Shown piece by piece: positions 1 to 11,160 of a stretch of 64,000 nucleotides of DNA (its first letter is position 1; each line of letters starts with the position of its first letter). The DNA is from Apoda limacodes (Eukaryota > Arthropoda > Insecta > Lepidoptera > Limacodidae): NCBI GenBank assembly GCA_946406115.1, contig OX291551.1:558001-622000 (forward strand). Direction: 5' to 3'. The notes under the pieces were generated by a model. It saw only the letters and a program-made list of their open reading frames with translations. It was not told the DNA's origin and did no database searches. A program made the translations under genes and the position numbers.

Positions 1-2027
1 TTTGCTCCACTAGAAATCAAGTTACAAGTTCAAAATTACAATGGTGAAAATAAAAATACACGAATACAAGATTATAACTTTTATTTCTTTTATCAGTCCT
101 TATAGTTTGCTAGTTTTATATAAAAAAAGTTCAATGTTATAAAAAATCTATCAAAACCTTAACAACCCTTATCTTCTTACAAAAGTTATGAATAATACCA
201 AGACAAGAAAACATCAAAGAAAAACCTCTAAAAATATGAAATCTTAAAAGTTCCAAATCTGGTTTAATTCGGGAACTGAATAGATCTCCCGACGACCAAT
301 TTTTTTGGCGGTTCAATACATCCTAGTATTTCATTCCAATTCTATTGAATTTCATCTATCGGTGTAGGCCACTTCCAAGATTTTATAGGCTTCTTCATAG
401 ACGATATATGAGGTCCTTTATTAGACAGTTTTGTTATAACAGCAGGAAACAATTCGCCTTCATATGTAAATACAACATACTGTCCTACTTCCTTTACCAG
501 AGGCTTAAAATGACCTGCTTTAAATTTTCAGTGAATGAATTAGTCGCAGTTTCTAAGTTTTACGAATCACCGAGAGAATCAAGGTCAGAGAAACTGTGAA
601 GAGAAATATTGCCACTTCTTGCAGAACTACTTTCGCTACTGGCTCTGCAGCGAAGACGTTTGGAACTTGTAGGCTGTATTGGCTCTTCATTTTCTTTTTC
701 ATTCAATTGTGCAATATTGCACTCTTCGGGCACACTTTTTCCTGGAGTGATCGCCAGTTTTGTACGGCGTTTTTTTATACTGACACCGGTTATCCATTCT
801 TACCGCTTGGTTTCAAGACTTTCTAGAAATGAGTCTTTACAGCAACCTTGTCACAAGTTTTAGGAAACCTTTCTAATAATGGATTGACGTCTAGCGGATA
901 TATTCCACATTTTCGGAATCCAGATTTCAAATTTTCCTCTTGGGATGTTGCCATAATGTCAACAAGTCTTTTAAGTAAAATAAGGAAACTGCTTTTCTGA
1001 ATCACTGTTTCGCGATTACCTTGTGTACCCGCTTTGCAGTCAGAGAGAATTTTTCGCCATGCTATCTTCATTGGACGAAAAAATGCAAGGTCCAACGGCT
1101 GATTAAGATGGGTGCTATTTGGATGTAGGCAAACAAATCTTATATTTTGGCATCACAAGCTCGTAGAACGTCCACAGAAATATGCGACGACAAATGATCA
1201 CCTATAATAACCTTGGGACCATTTTGTTTCTTAAAGCTTTATAAACTGTGTATGGTGGTAGCAGTTCGGCGGCAGCACTTCCGGCAAACATGATGGAAGT
1301 TGAACTTCTTGAAAAGTTTTTTATAATTTCCGGGTACTTTGTACCTCGCTTTGTAAGGGTTTTTTCTTAGCCAGGATCATCACAAAGATTGGTCTCGTAA
1401 AAATTCCATATATTTTCAGGTGGTACATCTTTAACCACCTCTGCTAAGTTTTATATGTAGGCACTGATGGTATCTTTGTCCACTGCAGCCCTATTGCGCT
1501 TGATGTTTGCTGTAAATCTTTGGGATAAGATTGGATTTCTCTTCAAAAAATTGGACACCTGGAGTACCATCCTTAAACTTTGAAACTTTTCGGCTAATTT
1601 TTTCTAAGTAAGATTTGATTACAATACGAAGATCAAAATCTGACAAAGGAAAACCGAACTCGCTTAGTCTTAGAATACAATCTACAAATGACTCTTCTTC
1701 TTCAGCCGAAAATGTCGTTGGTGCTGCTGGTGGTCGCGATGTTGCTCCTGGTGGTCGCGATGGTGTTTCTGATCTTAAGAGTCTTAGTTGATTCATAATA
1801 GTTCTTCTCGGGATACCATATGTTTCGCTAGCTTTTCTTTGCGTTAGTTCCTTATTTTCGATGGCAGCCAGGCATACCCTCAAAGTTTCTTCTGTATAGT
1901 TTCTATACTGTCTTTTTACTATTTGTTTTTTGTAAAAAGATCAAAAAAAGTATATGCATATTTTGTGCATTAGGTTTAGGGTGACTTTACTCCAGCGCCA
2001 AGTTACCCCACAAAGTGGAGCAATGAT
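1..2027 (-). mobile_element. pogo/Tigger-like DNA transposon, decayed
   Basis: The element reads on the minus strand. Candidate terminal repeats are TGCTCCACT at 3-11 and its complement AGTGGAGCA at 2014-2022, with extra copies of related motifs (GACTTTACTCCA, GTTACCCCACAAAGTGG) just inside the right end. The left end lies at the window edge, so the outer terminus and target duplication cannot be confirmed. Between the ends lies a broken transposase (separate entry). The pogo assignment comes from the transposase; the terminal repeats are weaker evidence. Confidence 0.6.
250..1925 (-). pseudogene. pogo-type transposase (psq HTH, DDE_1), inactivated
   Basis: Three pieces lie in order on the minus strand. 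About 1925-1491 gives the N-terminal helix-turn-helix: YTEETLR, then ELTQRKASETYGIPRRTI, the usual psq pattern of pogo transposases. About 1440-1096 gives the start of the DDE domain, including VPPENIWNFYETNL. In this family the first catalytic aspartate sits in N-[FY]-D-E-T-N; here it reads NFYETN, so the aspartate is replaced by tyrosine. A stop follows shortly after. About 1095-823 holds the DDE C-terminus (AFFRPMKIAWRKIL, then GFRKCGIYPLDVNPLLERFP). About 800-260 reads as a basic tail (KKRRTKLAITPGKS) and a C-terminal extension (VGQYVVFTYEGELFPAVITK). Stops, frameshifts and the lost aspartate make it non-functional. Confidence 0.82.
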
Positions 2028-2700
2028 ACAACGTACTCAAAAAGTGAGGTTATTTCATGACAAATTTCTAAAGCACTAAAATATTAACGTTTTAGGTATA
2101 GCAATACATCAAACCCACTTATTTTAATACGTCGTCTTATGTTTGTGATGGAAATGGCTTTATCACAATAAACAATTTAGAGAAATATATTGTTACAAAC
2201 ACAATGGCTGCTGTCACACGAAAAAAATGCCGGATCAAAAACAATAACTATTGTCATACAACACAGTTGTATGATAGTATTACGGAATGATAATGCTAGG
2301 AGTCAGTTGCAGGGTTGCTAGGGAGATGATAGAAACAACCGACTTGCTTGAGTGACGTAAATTCACTGTTACATATTTAGTTTATACAAAAGTATAAGCA
2401 AAGTGTTACGCTGACAAGCAATAATTTATGCATAGGTATAAAACAAAATGTACGTCGTTCCGTACACAGTTGTTGTTTGTTTTGCGAATAATTATTTAAA
2501 AACGTAGTGTGTAACTCAAATATAGCGAGTAGATTGTAATAACTTGTTTAAAGTCATTTTTTTTCATCAACCCTTTTTTCCAATAATTTCAAAGCTATAC
2601 GAACGGTAGGTGTCGGTGGAAAAACAGGCGTTATCAAAAGTGTGAAAAGTATTAATCGTGGAAACTCTTAATCCCAAAACAAACGCGCCCTATAGCATAC
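2028..2700. other. AT-rich spacer, nothing recognised
   Basis: No ORF of note, no tandem repeat and no transposon end could be recognised here. Confidence 0.5.
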
Positions 2701-3760
2701 GTAATCTGTGCGTTGACGCGAACTGCGATCCCGCGTAAAGTAATAAAAATGACGATTTGTGCTATAAAATCGAGTAGAAACACGTGTCCGTGTCCGTTAA
2801 ACGCATTTAAATAAGTCCTTTACTGTATTTTTTGGCACTTGTCGCTCGTTACAGTCAAAGAAAATTAATTATTACTACCTATAACTGCACATGTTTAGTT
2901 ACAGGTGCCGGGTGCCCTAGTTCCGCGTTACCCGCACGCGCACACGGCGGGACGGGCACGCGACGCACAAAAACCGAACCCTTCCGTCGCGTCCCGTCTA
3001 TCACACGTTTTTTACTTATAACCGGGCGCGCGTCTAACGCAATGCTGACCCTCGACGGAACAAATTACCTGTTAGGTTCCCACGCCACTTCAGCACGCGT
3101 CCATAGTTAGGATCTACTAGTTATCTAACTATAGTGATCGCCATTCTAACTCTTAATACATTTCGATGCTCTTCCGCGGCGTTCGCTCGTGGCTCGTGGC
3201 TCGACTGAATCTTTATCAGAACGTGAGTAATACAGTTTCAGCGCGGAGGAGCCGACACCTCCCGAGTCCCGACACCAGATACATATTTAACAGACGTGAA
3301 GTGCACATAGCGAGAGCCTCCGTCCCTTTTTCAGTTGGATGAAAATATAAAAGTGGTGTAAAACACATAGGACTGTGGGTGGGGGCGGGGCCGTCCCTCT
3401 CGCCGCTGCCGTAATGTATTCACATTTCCCGCGCCACTCATTTTTTATCGCAGTCTCGCGCCGCATTAGAATTTCCAGGCGAGAAAATGTGACGCACACG
3501 GGTGGGCTCGACCTGCGTGAGCCGATCCGAGCCCTGTTGTCCGACAACAGAGTGCAAATTTATATGAGTGCGTCTGTGGGAGGCGAGCGCGGCTTCGCTG
3601 GGAAGGGGGGAGGGGGGAGGGGAGAACACATTGTAAATTCGCGCGAGATATGCGGGTGGCGAGGGGGGGGGAGGTAGTGCTCGGCTCGATAAGACGCGGA
3701 GGTCGCGTTTTCCTCCGCACAGCGCCCGGGAGGAACGTACCTACTCGCCGCACTACTGAA
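2701..3760. other. GC-rich island without supported gene
   Basis: This stretch is much richer in G, C and CpG than its surroundings. It has several overlapping ORFs of 60-100 codons on both strands with arginine-rich, low-complexity translations, which is what GC-rich non-coding DNA gives by chance. No domain, splice pattern or TATA/initiator pair is convincing. It could be a CpG-rich promoter or 5' UTR of a gene outside the window, or part of an old transposon. Confidence 0.35.
3599..3623 (+). other. potential G-quadruplex tract
   Basis: Four G runs (GGG, GGGGGG, GGGGGG, GGGG) are separated by one or two bases. A further run of nine Gs lies near 3664. The sequence fits the G-quadruplex rule; folding is inference. 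Confidence 0.5.
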
Positions 3761-3848
3761 GCCAGTATAAATACAATTTTTATTTTATTTTATTGCACTC
3801 TTATATTTCTACTATTCCACCTTCCATAAACTTCATTGTTTCGTCATG

Positions 3849-3908
3849 TCTATCCGTCTGTCCGTCTGCCCGTCTGTACGCCTGTCCGTCTGTCCACCTG
3901 TCCGTATG
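3849..3908. repeat. (CCGTCTGT)n-like microsatellite
   Basis: Imperfect tandem copies of an 8-bp CCGTCTGT unit. Runs of this kind commonly sit inside dispersed insect repeats; related GTCTGT or GACGGACG runs occur near 4120, 45255 and 48730. Confidence 0.75.
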
Positions 3909-3912
3909 TTAC

Positions 3913-4101
3913 AGACTTCCATTCCATCAGCTTTCCATTAAATCAGATGGAATTTAATAGGCAGATCGTCCCGTGGTTTCATCCACAAAAAATATTATCG
4001 ATAGAAATAATAGGTATGTTCCTTTGATTCCCTTCAGCTTTTCTTGTGCCAAAATTTAGGTCAGCTCATTGCTTTGGGGTTTCTTACAAACGGATCCTTT
4101 A
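3913..4101. other. spacer before the minisatellite
   Basis: Unique-looking sequence with no recognised feature. Confidence 0.4.
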
Positions 4102-5750
4102 TAGTTTTGGCACACCCAAACGTCCGTCTGTATGTTACAAATTTATACTTACCTTTTTAGTGTTGGCACGCTCGTCTTTATGTCACAAGCTTATACTTAC
4201 CTTTGTTTTGTAGTGTTGGCACGCCCGACTGTATGTCACATAAGCTTATACTTACCTTTTTAGTTTCGGCACGCCCGACTGTATGTCACATAAGCTTATA
4301 CTTACCTTTTTAGTTTCGGCACGCCCGACTGTATGTCACATAAGCTTATACTTACCTTTTTAGTTTCGGCACGCCCGACTGTATGTCACATAAGCTTATA
4401 CTTACCTTTTTAGTTTCGGCACGCCCGACTGTATGTCACATAAGCATATACTTACCTTTATAGTTTCGGCACGCCCGACTGTATGTCACATAAGCTTATA
4501 CTTACCTTTATAGTTTCGGCACGCCCGACTGTATGTCACATAAGCTTATACTTACCTTTTTATTTTCGGCACGCCCGACTGTATGTCACATAAGCTTATG
4601 CTTACCTTTATAGTTTCGGCACGCCCGACTGTATGTCACATAAGCTTATACTAACCTTTTTAGTTTCGGCACGCCCGACTGTATGTCACATAAGCTTATA
4701 CTTACCTTTTTAGTTTCGGCACGCCCGACTGTATGTCACATAAGCTTATACTTCCCTTTTTAGTTTCGGCACGCCCGACTGTATGTCACATAAGCTTATA
4801 CTTACCTTTTTAGTTTCGGCACGCCCGACTGTATGTCACATAAGCTTATACTTACCTTTATAGTTTCGGCACGCCCGACTGTATGTCACATAAGCTTATA
4901 CTTACCTTTATAGTTTCGGCACGCCCGACTGTATGTCACATAAGCTTATACTTACCTTTTTAGTTTCGGCACGCCCGACTGTATGTCACATAAGCTTATG
5001 CTTACCTTTATAGTTTCGGCACGCCCGACTGTATGTCACATAAGCTTATACTTACCTTTTTAGTTTCGGCACGCCCAACTGTATGTCACATAAGCTTATA
5101 CTTACCTTTTTAGTTTCGGCACGCCCGACTGTATGTCACATAAGCTTATACTTACCTTTTTAGTTTCGGCACGCCCGACTGTATGTCACATAAGCTTATA
5201 CTTACCTTTTTAGTTTTGGCACGCCCGACTGTATGTCACATAAGCTTATACTTACCTTTTTAGTTTCGGCACGCCCGACTGTATGTCACATAAGCTTATA
5301 CTTACCTTTATAGTTTCGGCATGCCCGACTGTATGTCACAAGCTTATACTTACCTTTTTAGTTTCGGCACGCCCGACTGTATGTCACATAAGCTTATACT
5401 TACCCTTTTAGTTTCGGCACGCCCGACTGTATGTCACATAAGCTTATACTTACCTTTTTAGTTTCGGCACGCCCGACTGTATGTCACATAAGCTTATACT
5501 TACCTTTATAGTTTCGGCACGCCCGACTGTATGTCACATAAGCTTATACTTACCTTTTTAGTTTCGGCACGCCCGAGTGTATGTCACATAAGCTTATGCT
5601 TACCTTTATAGTTTCGGCACGCCCGACTGTATGTCACATAAGCTTATACTTACCTTTGTAGTTTCGGCACGCCCGACTGTATGTCACATAAGCTTATACT
5701 TACCTTTATAGTTTCGGCACGCCAGTCTGTACGTCACAAGCTTATACTTA
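4102..5750. repeat. 50-bp minisatellite, about 33 units
   Basis: The array begins with three diverged units (starts 4102, 4158, 4211), then 22 units at exact 50-bp spacing from 4261 to 5311, then eight more from 5359 (the preceding unit is 48 bp). Each unit runs TAGTTTCGGCACGCCCGACT, then GTATGTCACATAAGCTTATA, then CTTACCTTTT, and contains a HindIII site. Units differ by only a few bases. Informative variants are CTTTAT versus CTTTTT at the end and TTATG versus TTATA in the middle. Read on the minus strand, each unit contains AAGGTAAGTATAAGCTT, a near-ideal 5' splice site. The edge units are the most diverged, as expected if unequal exchange homogenises the centre. Confidence 0.97.
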
Positions 5751-6020
5751 TTATTTCTAATAAAATTTCGCAACTGAACCAATCAAAAATATTTTTATTC
5801 ATGGACATAGAAAAATATTTATGTTAGTTTTAAGAACACTTTTAAATAGTCAGAAGCAAAAAGTAACTACATAGTTACTTCTCAATCTGTTAACAAATGC
5901 TGAATTGCACAAAAAAGATCTCGCAAGAAATTCCCTCTAAAAAAAAAAGTATACCTAACATAAATTATTCTTGCAATACTTTAACAGTAGGTAAATAAAC
6001 TAACAAAATACAATGACCAT
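5751..6020. other. AT-rich spacer, nothing recognised
   Basis: No ORF, repeat or transposon end recognised. Confidence 0.4.
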
Positions 6021-6023
6021 TGA

Positions 6024-7335
6024 AGGCCGGAGCAGACCAGATGCGTGGCGTGACGTGACGTGCACACGCGCGTGCAAACCAGCTCCTCCCCTCCCCCCCC
6101 CCCCCGTCACACCGGCAAACGCGGTGAATCGAGTAGAGTTATGACTTGAACCGTTCAAAAACTAACCGAGTTAACTCGATACCGCTCAATAACGCGAAGA
6201 GTTGTTACCCTAGTGTTAAGTGAACCGACCTTGATTAGAGATACCAAACCAATGTTTCTGAATTGAGAAAATTAGTAAATTATATTTATATTAAATATAT
6301 TATTATTATAAAATTATTTTTCTATTACTTTTGTATTTAGAGTGTTTTAAACAACACAAGGATTTTTTAGTATTTCCACTCCACTAAAAGGATTTAGTTT
6401 TTTCTTAGATACTTACCTTTTATGCTCCTAAATAAATAGTCTTAAAATCTTGCTTTTAGACGTAAAGTTTAGCTGTTTATAAACAATACCAAATATAATA
6501 TGAAAATAGGGTTTCATATAATTTTTTATCATAATAAATTCAAACAACAAAATGAAGATAAAGATAATAAAGATTTCTGTGTTTAGAATAGAAACACAAT
6601 GTTACAACTACAAAAAGGTAAACAATGTAATGAATGATAAATAATAGAGTAATAATATGAAAATAATAGTAAGTTATATTAGAAAAGAAATTTAAACAAA
6701 AGAATTTACCAAACACCCATTATAAAATCTTAATTTTGAATTTTAGTGTTCCCTAGGCCTTGCCTAAAAGTGGAAACATTTATTCGACTTGACTGATGTA
6801 AATCGGTTAGCCGTTCAAAAACTTTAGGGTAGTGTTGGGACCCCGATAACGTCATTTTTTACTTAAGTTACTCGTTTTTGAACGCAACCCTGCATGCGTG
6901 CAGCCATATTGAAGTTAAGAGTATTTGACCGCAATAATAACTTATAATTTTTATTTTTGTACTTTTCATGTTTGGTTTTGTAGAGACAATCCTATTTGCA
7001 AACTATTTCTATAAGTTTATTGAAAAAAACACTCGTAAACTGTATTATTTTTGTATATAAATACAAACTGCCGTGCGCGCGAACGTCCAACACTGACCAA
7101 TGCGTGTGCGTGCATGCCTGGTGTGGCATCTAACAGGGAGCGCAATATTATACAACGTCAACACTGCACGCGCGTGTGAGACGTTGCCGTTCCGCTACAC
7201 ACGCGGACGGACTCTGTTTGTCAGTATGCGTGCGCACGTCACACATTGGATCTGGAAACTTTCTTACAGTTTCATACATTACAAATGGTGCGTGCGTTGG
7301 TCACGTCACGCCACGCATCTGGCCTGCACCGGCCT
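6024..7335. mobile_element. Non-autonomous TIR DNA transposon, 1312 bp, TGA target duplication
   Basis: The left end AGGCCGGAGCAGACCAGATG (6024 on) and the complement of the right end AGGCCGGTGCAGGCCAGATG (from 7335) match over 36 bp with two mismatches, continuing into CGTGGCGTGACGTGAC. TGA flanks both ends (6021-6023 and 7336-7338), a plausible 3-bp target duplication. The interior is AT-rich with a poly-C run near 6090-6105, and it has no transposase ORF, so the copy is non-autonomous. A 3-bp duplication is usual for PIF/Harbinger elements, but the family is not settled. Several CpG-rich CGTGCG and CGTCAC motifs cluster near the right end. Confidence 0.75.
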
Positions 7336-7338
7336 TGA

Positions 7339-7957
7339 AAGAGTCAAGTTTTAACAGGACAGGTTAAAGCAGTAGTGCCCTGTTACCGAATGCACCGGCT
7401 AGGTGCTCAGAAGGAGGAGAAAAGATAGAGGGAGTTCAAGGGCGAGTAAAGAAACACTTTTCAAGGTTAAGGCAGGTTATATTAGTATACTCTTTCATTA
7501 TATAGTAACAGCTTTTAATTCACAATATCCTAATCACATAGGGTGATTCTTAACACTTAAATATCTAGATCACAGCTACCTAATTCACAATCAGATAGGA
7601 CTACCTAAATAAATAGAAAGATAGCCAAACGCAAGCCTGTCTACACAGATTTTAAGTGTAGTTTTTAAAGCTTTTATTAGGGAACTAGTACACTCAGGTC
7701 TCTTCGGCCTAGAGCCCGATTCGATGTCTTGCTCGCTGTAGGCACCCCTCAGGTCAGCACCGCCGTAGAAAGAAGACGCGGATGGGACTGATTTTACGTG
7801 GCCTAACAGCGTGTGGTGAGTAGTGAATATGCCGCCCGTGGCAGGCACAAGGTAAGGCCGCACGTGGCTTGCACAGTGCAAGACCGCACGTGAACGTAGC
7901 TCGCCAGTAGCTTCGGCGTAAAGCAGGTCGCCCCGTAACCTTCGTGTGTAGCGTAGA
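7339..7957. other. Unassigned sequence abutting a LINE
   Basis: This sequence replaces the expected 3' part of the LINE A copy that starts at 7958, so it is either an insertion or a rearrangement junction. It starts near TGTTACCG (7380) and reaches CCCGTAACC near 7940, which could be the ends of an LTR or small element, but no target duplication or second copy is visible. Short ORFs here have no recognisable domain. Confidence 0.3.
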
Positions 7958-9482
7958 AATAGCTAAAATATACTATTTTTTCAGTGTCGACATCGGTCAA
8001 TTGTCTTATTTTCTTAATCGCATACACAGCAGAGCTAAGTTTTTTGGCTAGGTTATGAATATGAGTACCCCATTGAAGTTTGGAGTCCAGCGTTATGCCA
8101 AGAAAGACTGTTGAATTAACAAGTTCTAATTGCTCGCCATTAATATTAATACATGTCTATCTCTGACTAACATTTGGTATTGTAAATTTAACACATTTGG
8201 TTTTTTTTTCATTAAGTAACAAATTATTGGCGTTAAACCAATTTACAATTTTAGAAAGGGCAATATTTAATTCATTATAATATGTCTGTCGTCTCTTAAC
8301 TTTAAAAAGCAAAGAGGTGTCATTAGCAAATAAGACAATGTCATGGTTTTTTAGATGATATGGGAGATCATTAATGTAAATAAGCAATAGAAAAGGACCT
8401 AAAATTGAGCCCTGAGGGACTCCCATAGTGACTGCTGATCCCGGAGATCTTTCACCGTTGACGTCTATTTTCTGTACTCTCCTACTCATATAGGATGTCA
8501 AAAGGTCGAGACCTTTCAAAGTCAAATGCCTTAGATAAATCACAAAACACTCCAAGGGCGTCATGCGAATTCTGCCAGGCGTTATATATATTTTTTAATA
8601 GTGCTACTCCTGCATCGTTTGTGGAACGGCCTTTCATAAAGCCAAAGTCTTTACTACTAAGTAGCTCATTAATACAGAAATGGCTTAACATTTGACAAAG
8701 TATGATTTTTTTAAAAACTTTACTAAGTATAGGTAGTATTGAAATAGGCCGAAAATTATTAGGATCTGTTGAACTACCTGATTTAAAAAGAGGAATAACT
8801 TTGCTAAGTTTCATCTCATCAGGAAACACACCACTATCAACACAACTATTAAAAATTATGGCTAAGGGTTGTGCTATAACATCAATTATTGAATTTATAG
8901 TTTTTACAGAAAGTCCCCAAAGGTCTGTGGTGTTTTTAATTTCTAATGTTTTAAATGTATTAATGATATCCGTAGGACTAATGTTTTTAAATAAAAAGGG
9001 AACGTTACATTCAGGAAAACTAGTTTTTAATAATTTTTCTGCTAAGATTGGACTTGAGTTTAGATGTTCAGTTGTTTTGAATGGAATATTCCTAAAAAAC
9101 TGTTCAAAGGCAACTGCTACCTCAGAATTTGTTTTAAAACTAGCATCATCTACAATCAACTCAAAGTCCTGACAAGAAATCCTAGCTTTACCAGTTTCAT
9201 TATTTATTATGTTCCATGTAGTATTTATTTTGATTGTTTAGCCAAATTATGGGCTGTGGTATTAATATAAAATTATAGTGACAAGGCTAACACTCTGGTA
9301 CAATGGTGTGTGAGATAATATTTATGTCTTGTCTTGATATAATTATGTCTAAAAATACTGTTAGTATCTATCACATGAAAGTTATTGTTATTGCTAGACA
9401 TAGTATGCAAAGCTAAATTTAACTCACATCTAAGGTTGTTTTCCTCCTGTGGCAAACCCTTACAATAGGGAAATTTAAACAT
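7958..9482 (-). pseudogene. LINE family A (Jockey-like) reverse transcriptase remnant
   Basis: Minus strand. About 9230-8500 gives the linker and fingers of a Jockey-type reverse transcriptase (ISPTDIINTFKTLEIKNT, then NNFRPISILPILSKVFKKII, then SKDFGFMKGRSTNDAGVALL). About 8560-8160 gives the palm, with MGVPQGSILGPFLLLIYIND and LFANDTSLLF. The catalytic FADD box is changed to FAND, so one metal-binding aspartate is lost. A frameshift separates the two ORFs near 8490-8560. Downstream, 8027-7958 holds AIKKIRQLTDVDTEKIVYFS and then runs into unrelated sequence at 7957. An ORF at 9482-9273 may be a further upstream part. The copy is 5' truncated and dead. Other copies lie near 25.8, 31.6, 51.1, 54.3 and 60.5 kb. 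Confidence 0.85.
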
Positions 9483-10860
9483 TACATTTTTTTTTACTTT
9501 AAGTGCGCTTATACTATTATAATATTGTCTTAATTCACTTTTATTTACATTATAATTGTTTTACCGATAAATATTACTAATGTAGAGGAAATTACTAATG
9601 TAGTATATATACGTAGTATATATATACTAAGAATCGTACAAGGACGGTTTTCTTTTATAGCATAGAAGTAGATATGCAGCAATTTGTAATTTAATAATAG
9701 AATCCAATAAAAATAATTATCAACAGAATTTTTTCACGACTACATCAAGTATCTACGTAAAGTGAACTTTTTTGACTTAGCGATGTCAAACATCTAGAGA
9801 TTCTTTGATCTCTAAATTTAAATTACCACAGTGGTAATGGACCTAAAAGCGAATGCCCAGAAACTTCTATCGTTCCCTACATCATCCGGTCCTTTACCGG
9901 AGACGGACCACCGGAAACGGTCGTTCCGTTATAAAGTAAAAACGGTTTTGGTCTTATGCGACAAACATAAAGTCTTCTTGTCGTTGAACTCAGGACCCCC
10001 ATTGTGTGGTTGTGTGGTTGTGTGGTTGCTGAAAGGTAGGTCTTCGAAAATGCATTTAGGTTCTGATTGTTTTCCTCAAAAATGTATATTTTGCGAGAAT
10101 TTATTTGAATTCATTTTATAATTTTATATATCGGAAATCATCCTCATATAAAGGGATCCTAAGCTAATTCGTGTACGACACACAGTGAACAGAGTGCGTA
10201 TTACTTCTTATACTATGAATGTCTACTGTGCACTTTGCAGTGACAGCCAAGTCGCGAAAGTGTTCGAAGTCCAGCTTGCAACCTGTTTCTCAAACTATCA
10301 GGGTTTCTGAGTTAAGAAACTAGATACCTATAAATCCACCAACAAGTTTTATACTGTATATTCATTAATATGTACCTTATGTTGAGCCTCAAAAAAGCGA
10401 GATTTTGAACGGTTGTATGTAACACTAACGAGTTAAGTACTCGTCCGTTTAGACACTAGTATGTTACACTAACGAGTAGAGTTTCTAGTTTCTCGGCATT
10501 TCATATTTCTCGAGGCACAACAGTTCTAGACTAGGATTTCTCGAGAAATTAAAAAAATAAATAATAATACATCTAATACCTTTAAACGAGCAATTCTTGT
10601 ATATATGTATATATATATATTTATTTATAATCTAGATCTCGGGAACGGCTCCAAAGATTTTCATGGAATTTAATGTCTGGGGGGTTTCGGGGGCGATAAA
10701 TCGATCTAGCTAGGTTTCATTTTCAGAAAACCCATCTTTCATATAAAATAGGCTCTATCAGAAATACTAGAACATTAACAACATCATCTGATAGGCGGTT
10801 TCTTATGACTGAAAATGTAACACGCTCTTTCTCCATCCGATTCAAAAATCAAAAGGCGTC
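9483..10860. other. Gene-poor AT-rich stretch
   Basis: No family recognised. A 96-codon ORF at 9831-10121 (+) has no domain I can name. Two direct copies of a short motif (ACACTAACGAGT) occur near 10421 and 10467. An alternating TA run lies near 10597-10620. Confidence 0.4.
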
Positions 10861-11160
10861 TTCTGAGTGACGCGTTATGTATGACAGTATTAGAGACATT
10901 AAAAGAACGAACGCCCAGGTGCGTGACTATCATCCGGCGAGGATCGAGGAATCAGCGCTAAGTATGTGCGGCGCGAGCTTCGGGGAAGGAAGGTCGCGCA
11001 CCTGCGCGCGCACCGTGCTGCCCGGCGTGCTGCCCGGCGCATCACTATGCAGACCGCACGCTACGTTTACGATAATGGATCTAGTATATCGTTAATCTTC
11101 CTATTCAATCGACAATTCGCTCTAAGCCCTCCGACGGACACATTCCTCCGACGTTGAACA
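10861..11160. other. GC-rich segment without supported gene
   Basis: A short CpG-rich stretch with arginine-rich ORFs in two frames and no recognisable domain. It resembles the other GC islands of the window. Confidence 0.3.

Noticed and set aside
3287..3753. Overlapping arginine-rich ORFs as genes
   Set aside because: Several frames on both strands are open at once, as GC-rich DNA gives by chance; no domain and no codon pattern.
4102..5750. CRISPR-like regular repeat array
   Set aside because: The units abut directly with no unique spacers and the context is a eukaryotic repeat-rich genome; it is a minisatellite.
9831..10121. 96-codon ORF with several cysteines
   Set aside because: I considered a piggyBac-type cysteine-rich end, but the cysteine spacing does not fit and nothing nearby supports it.
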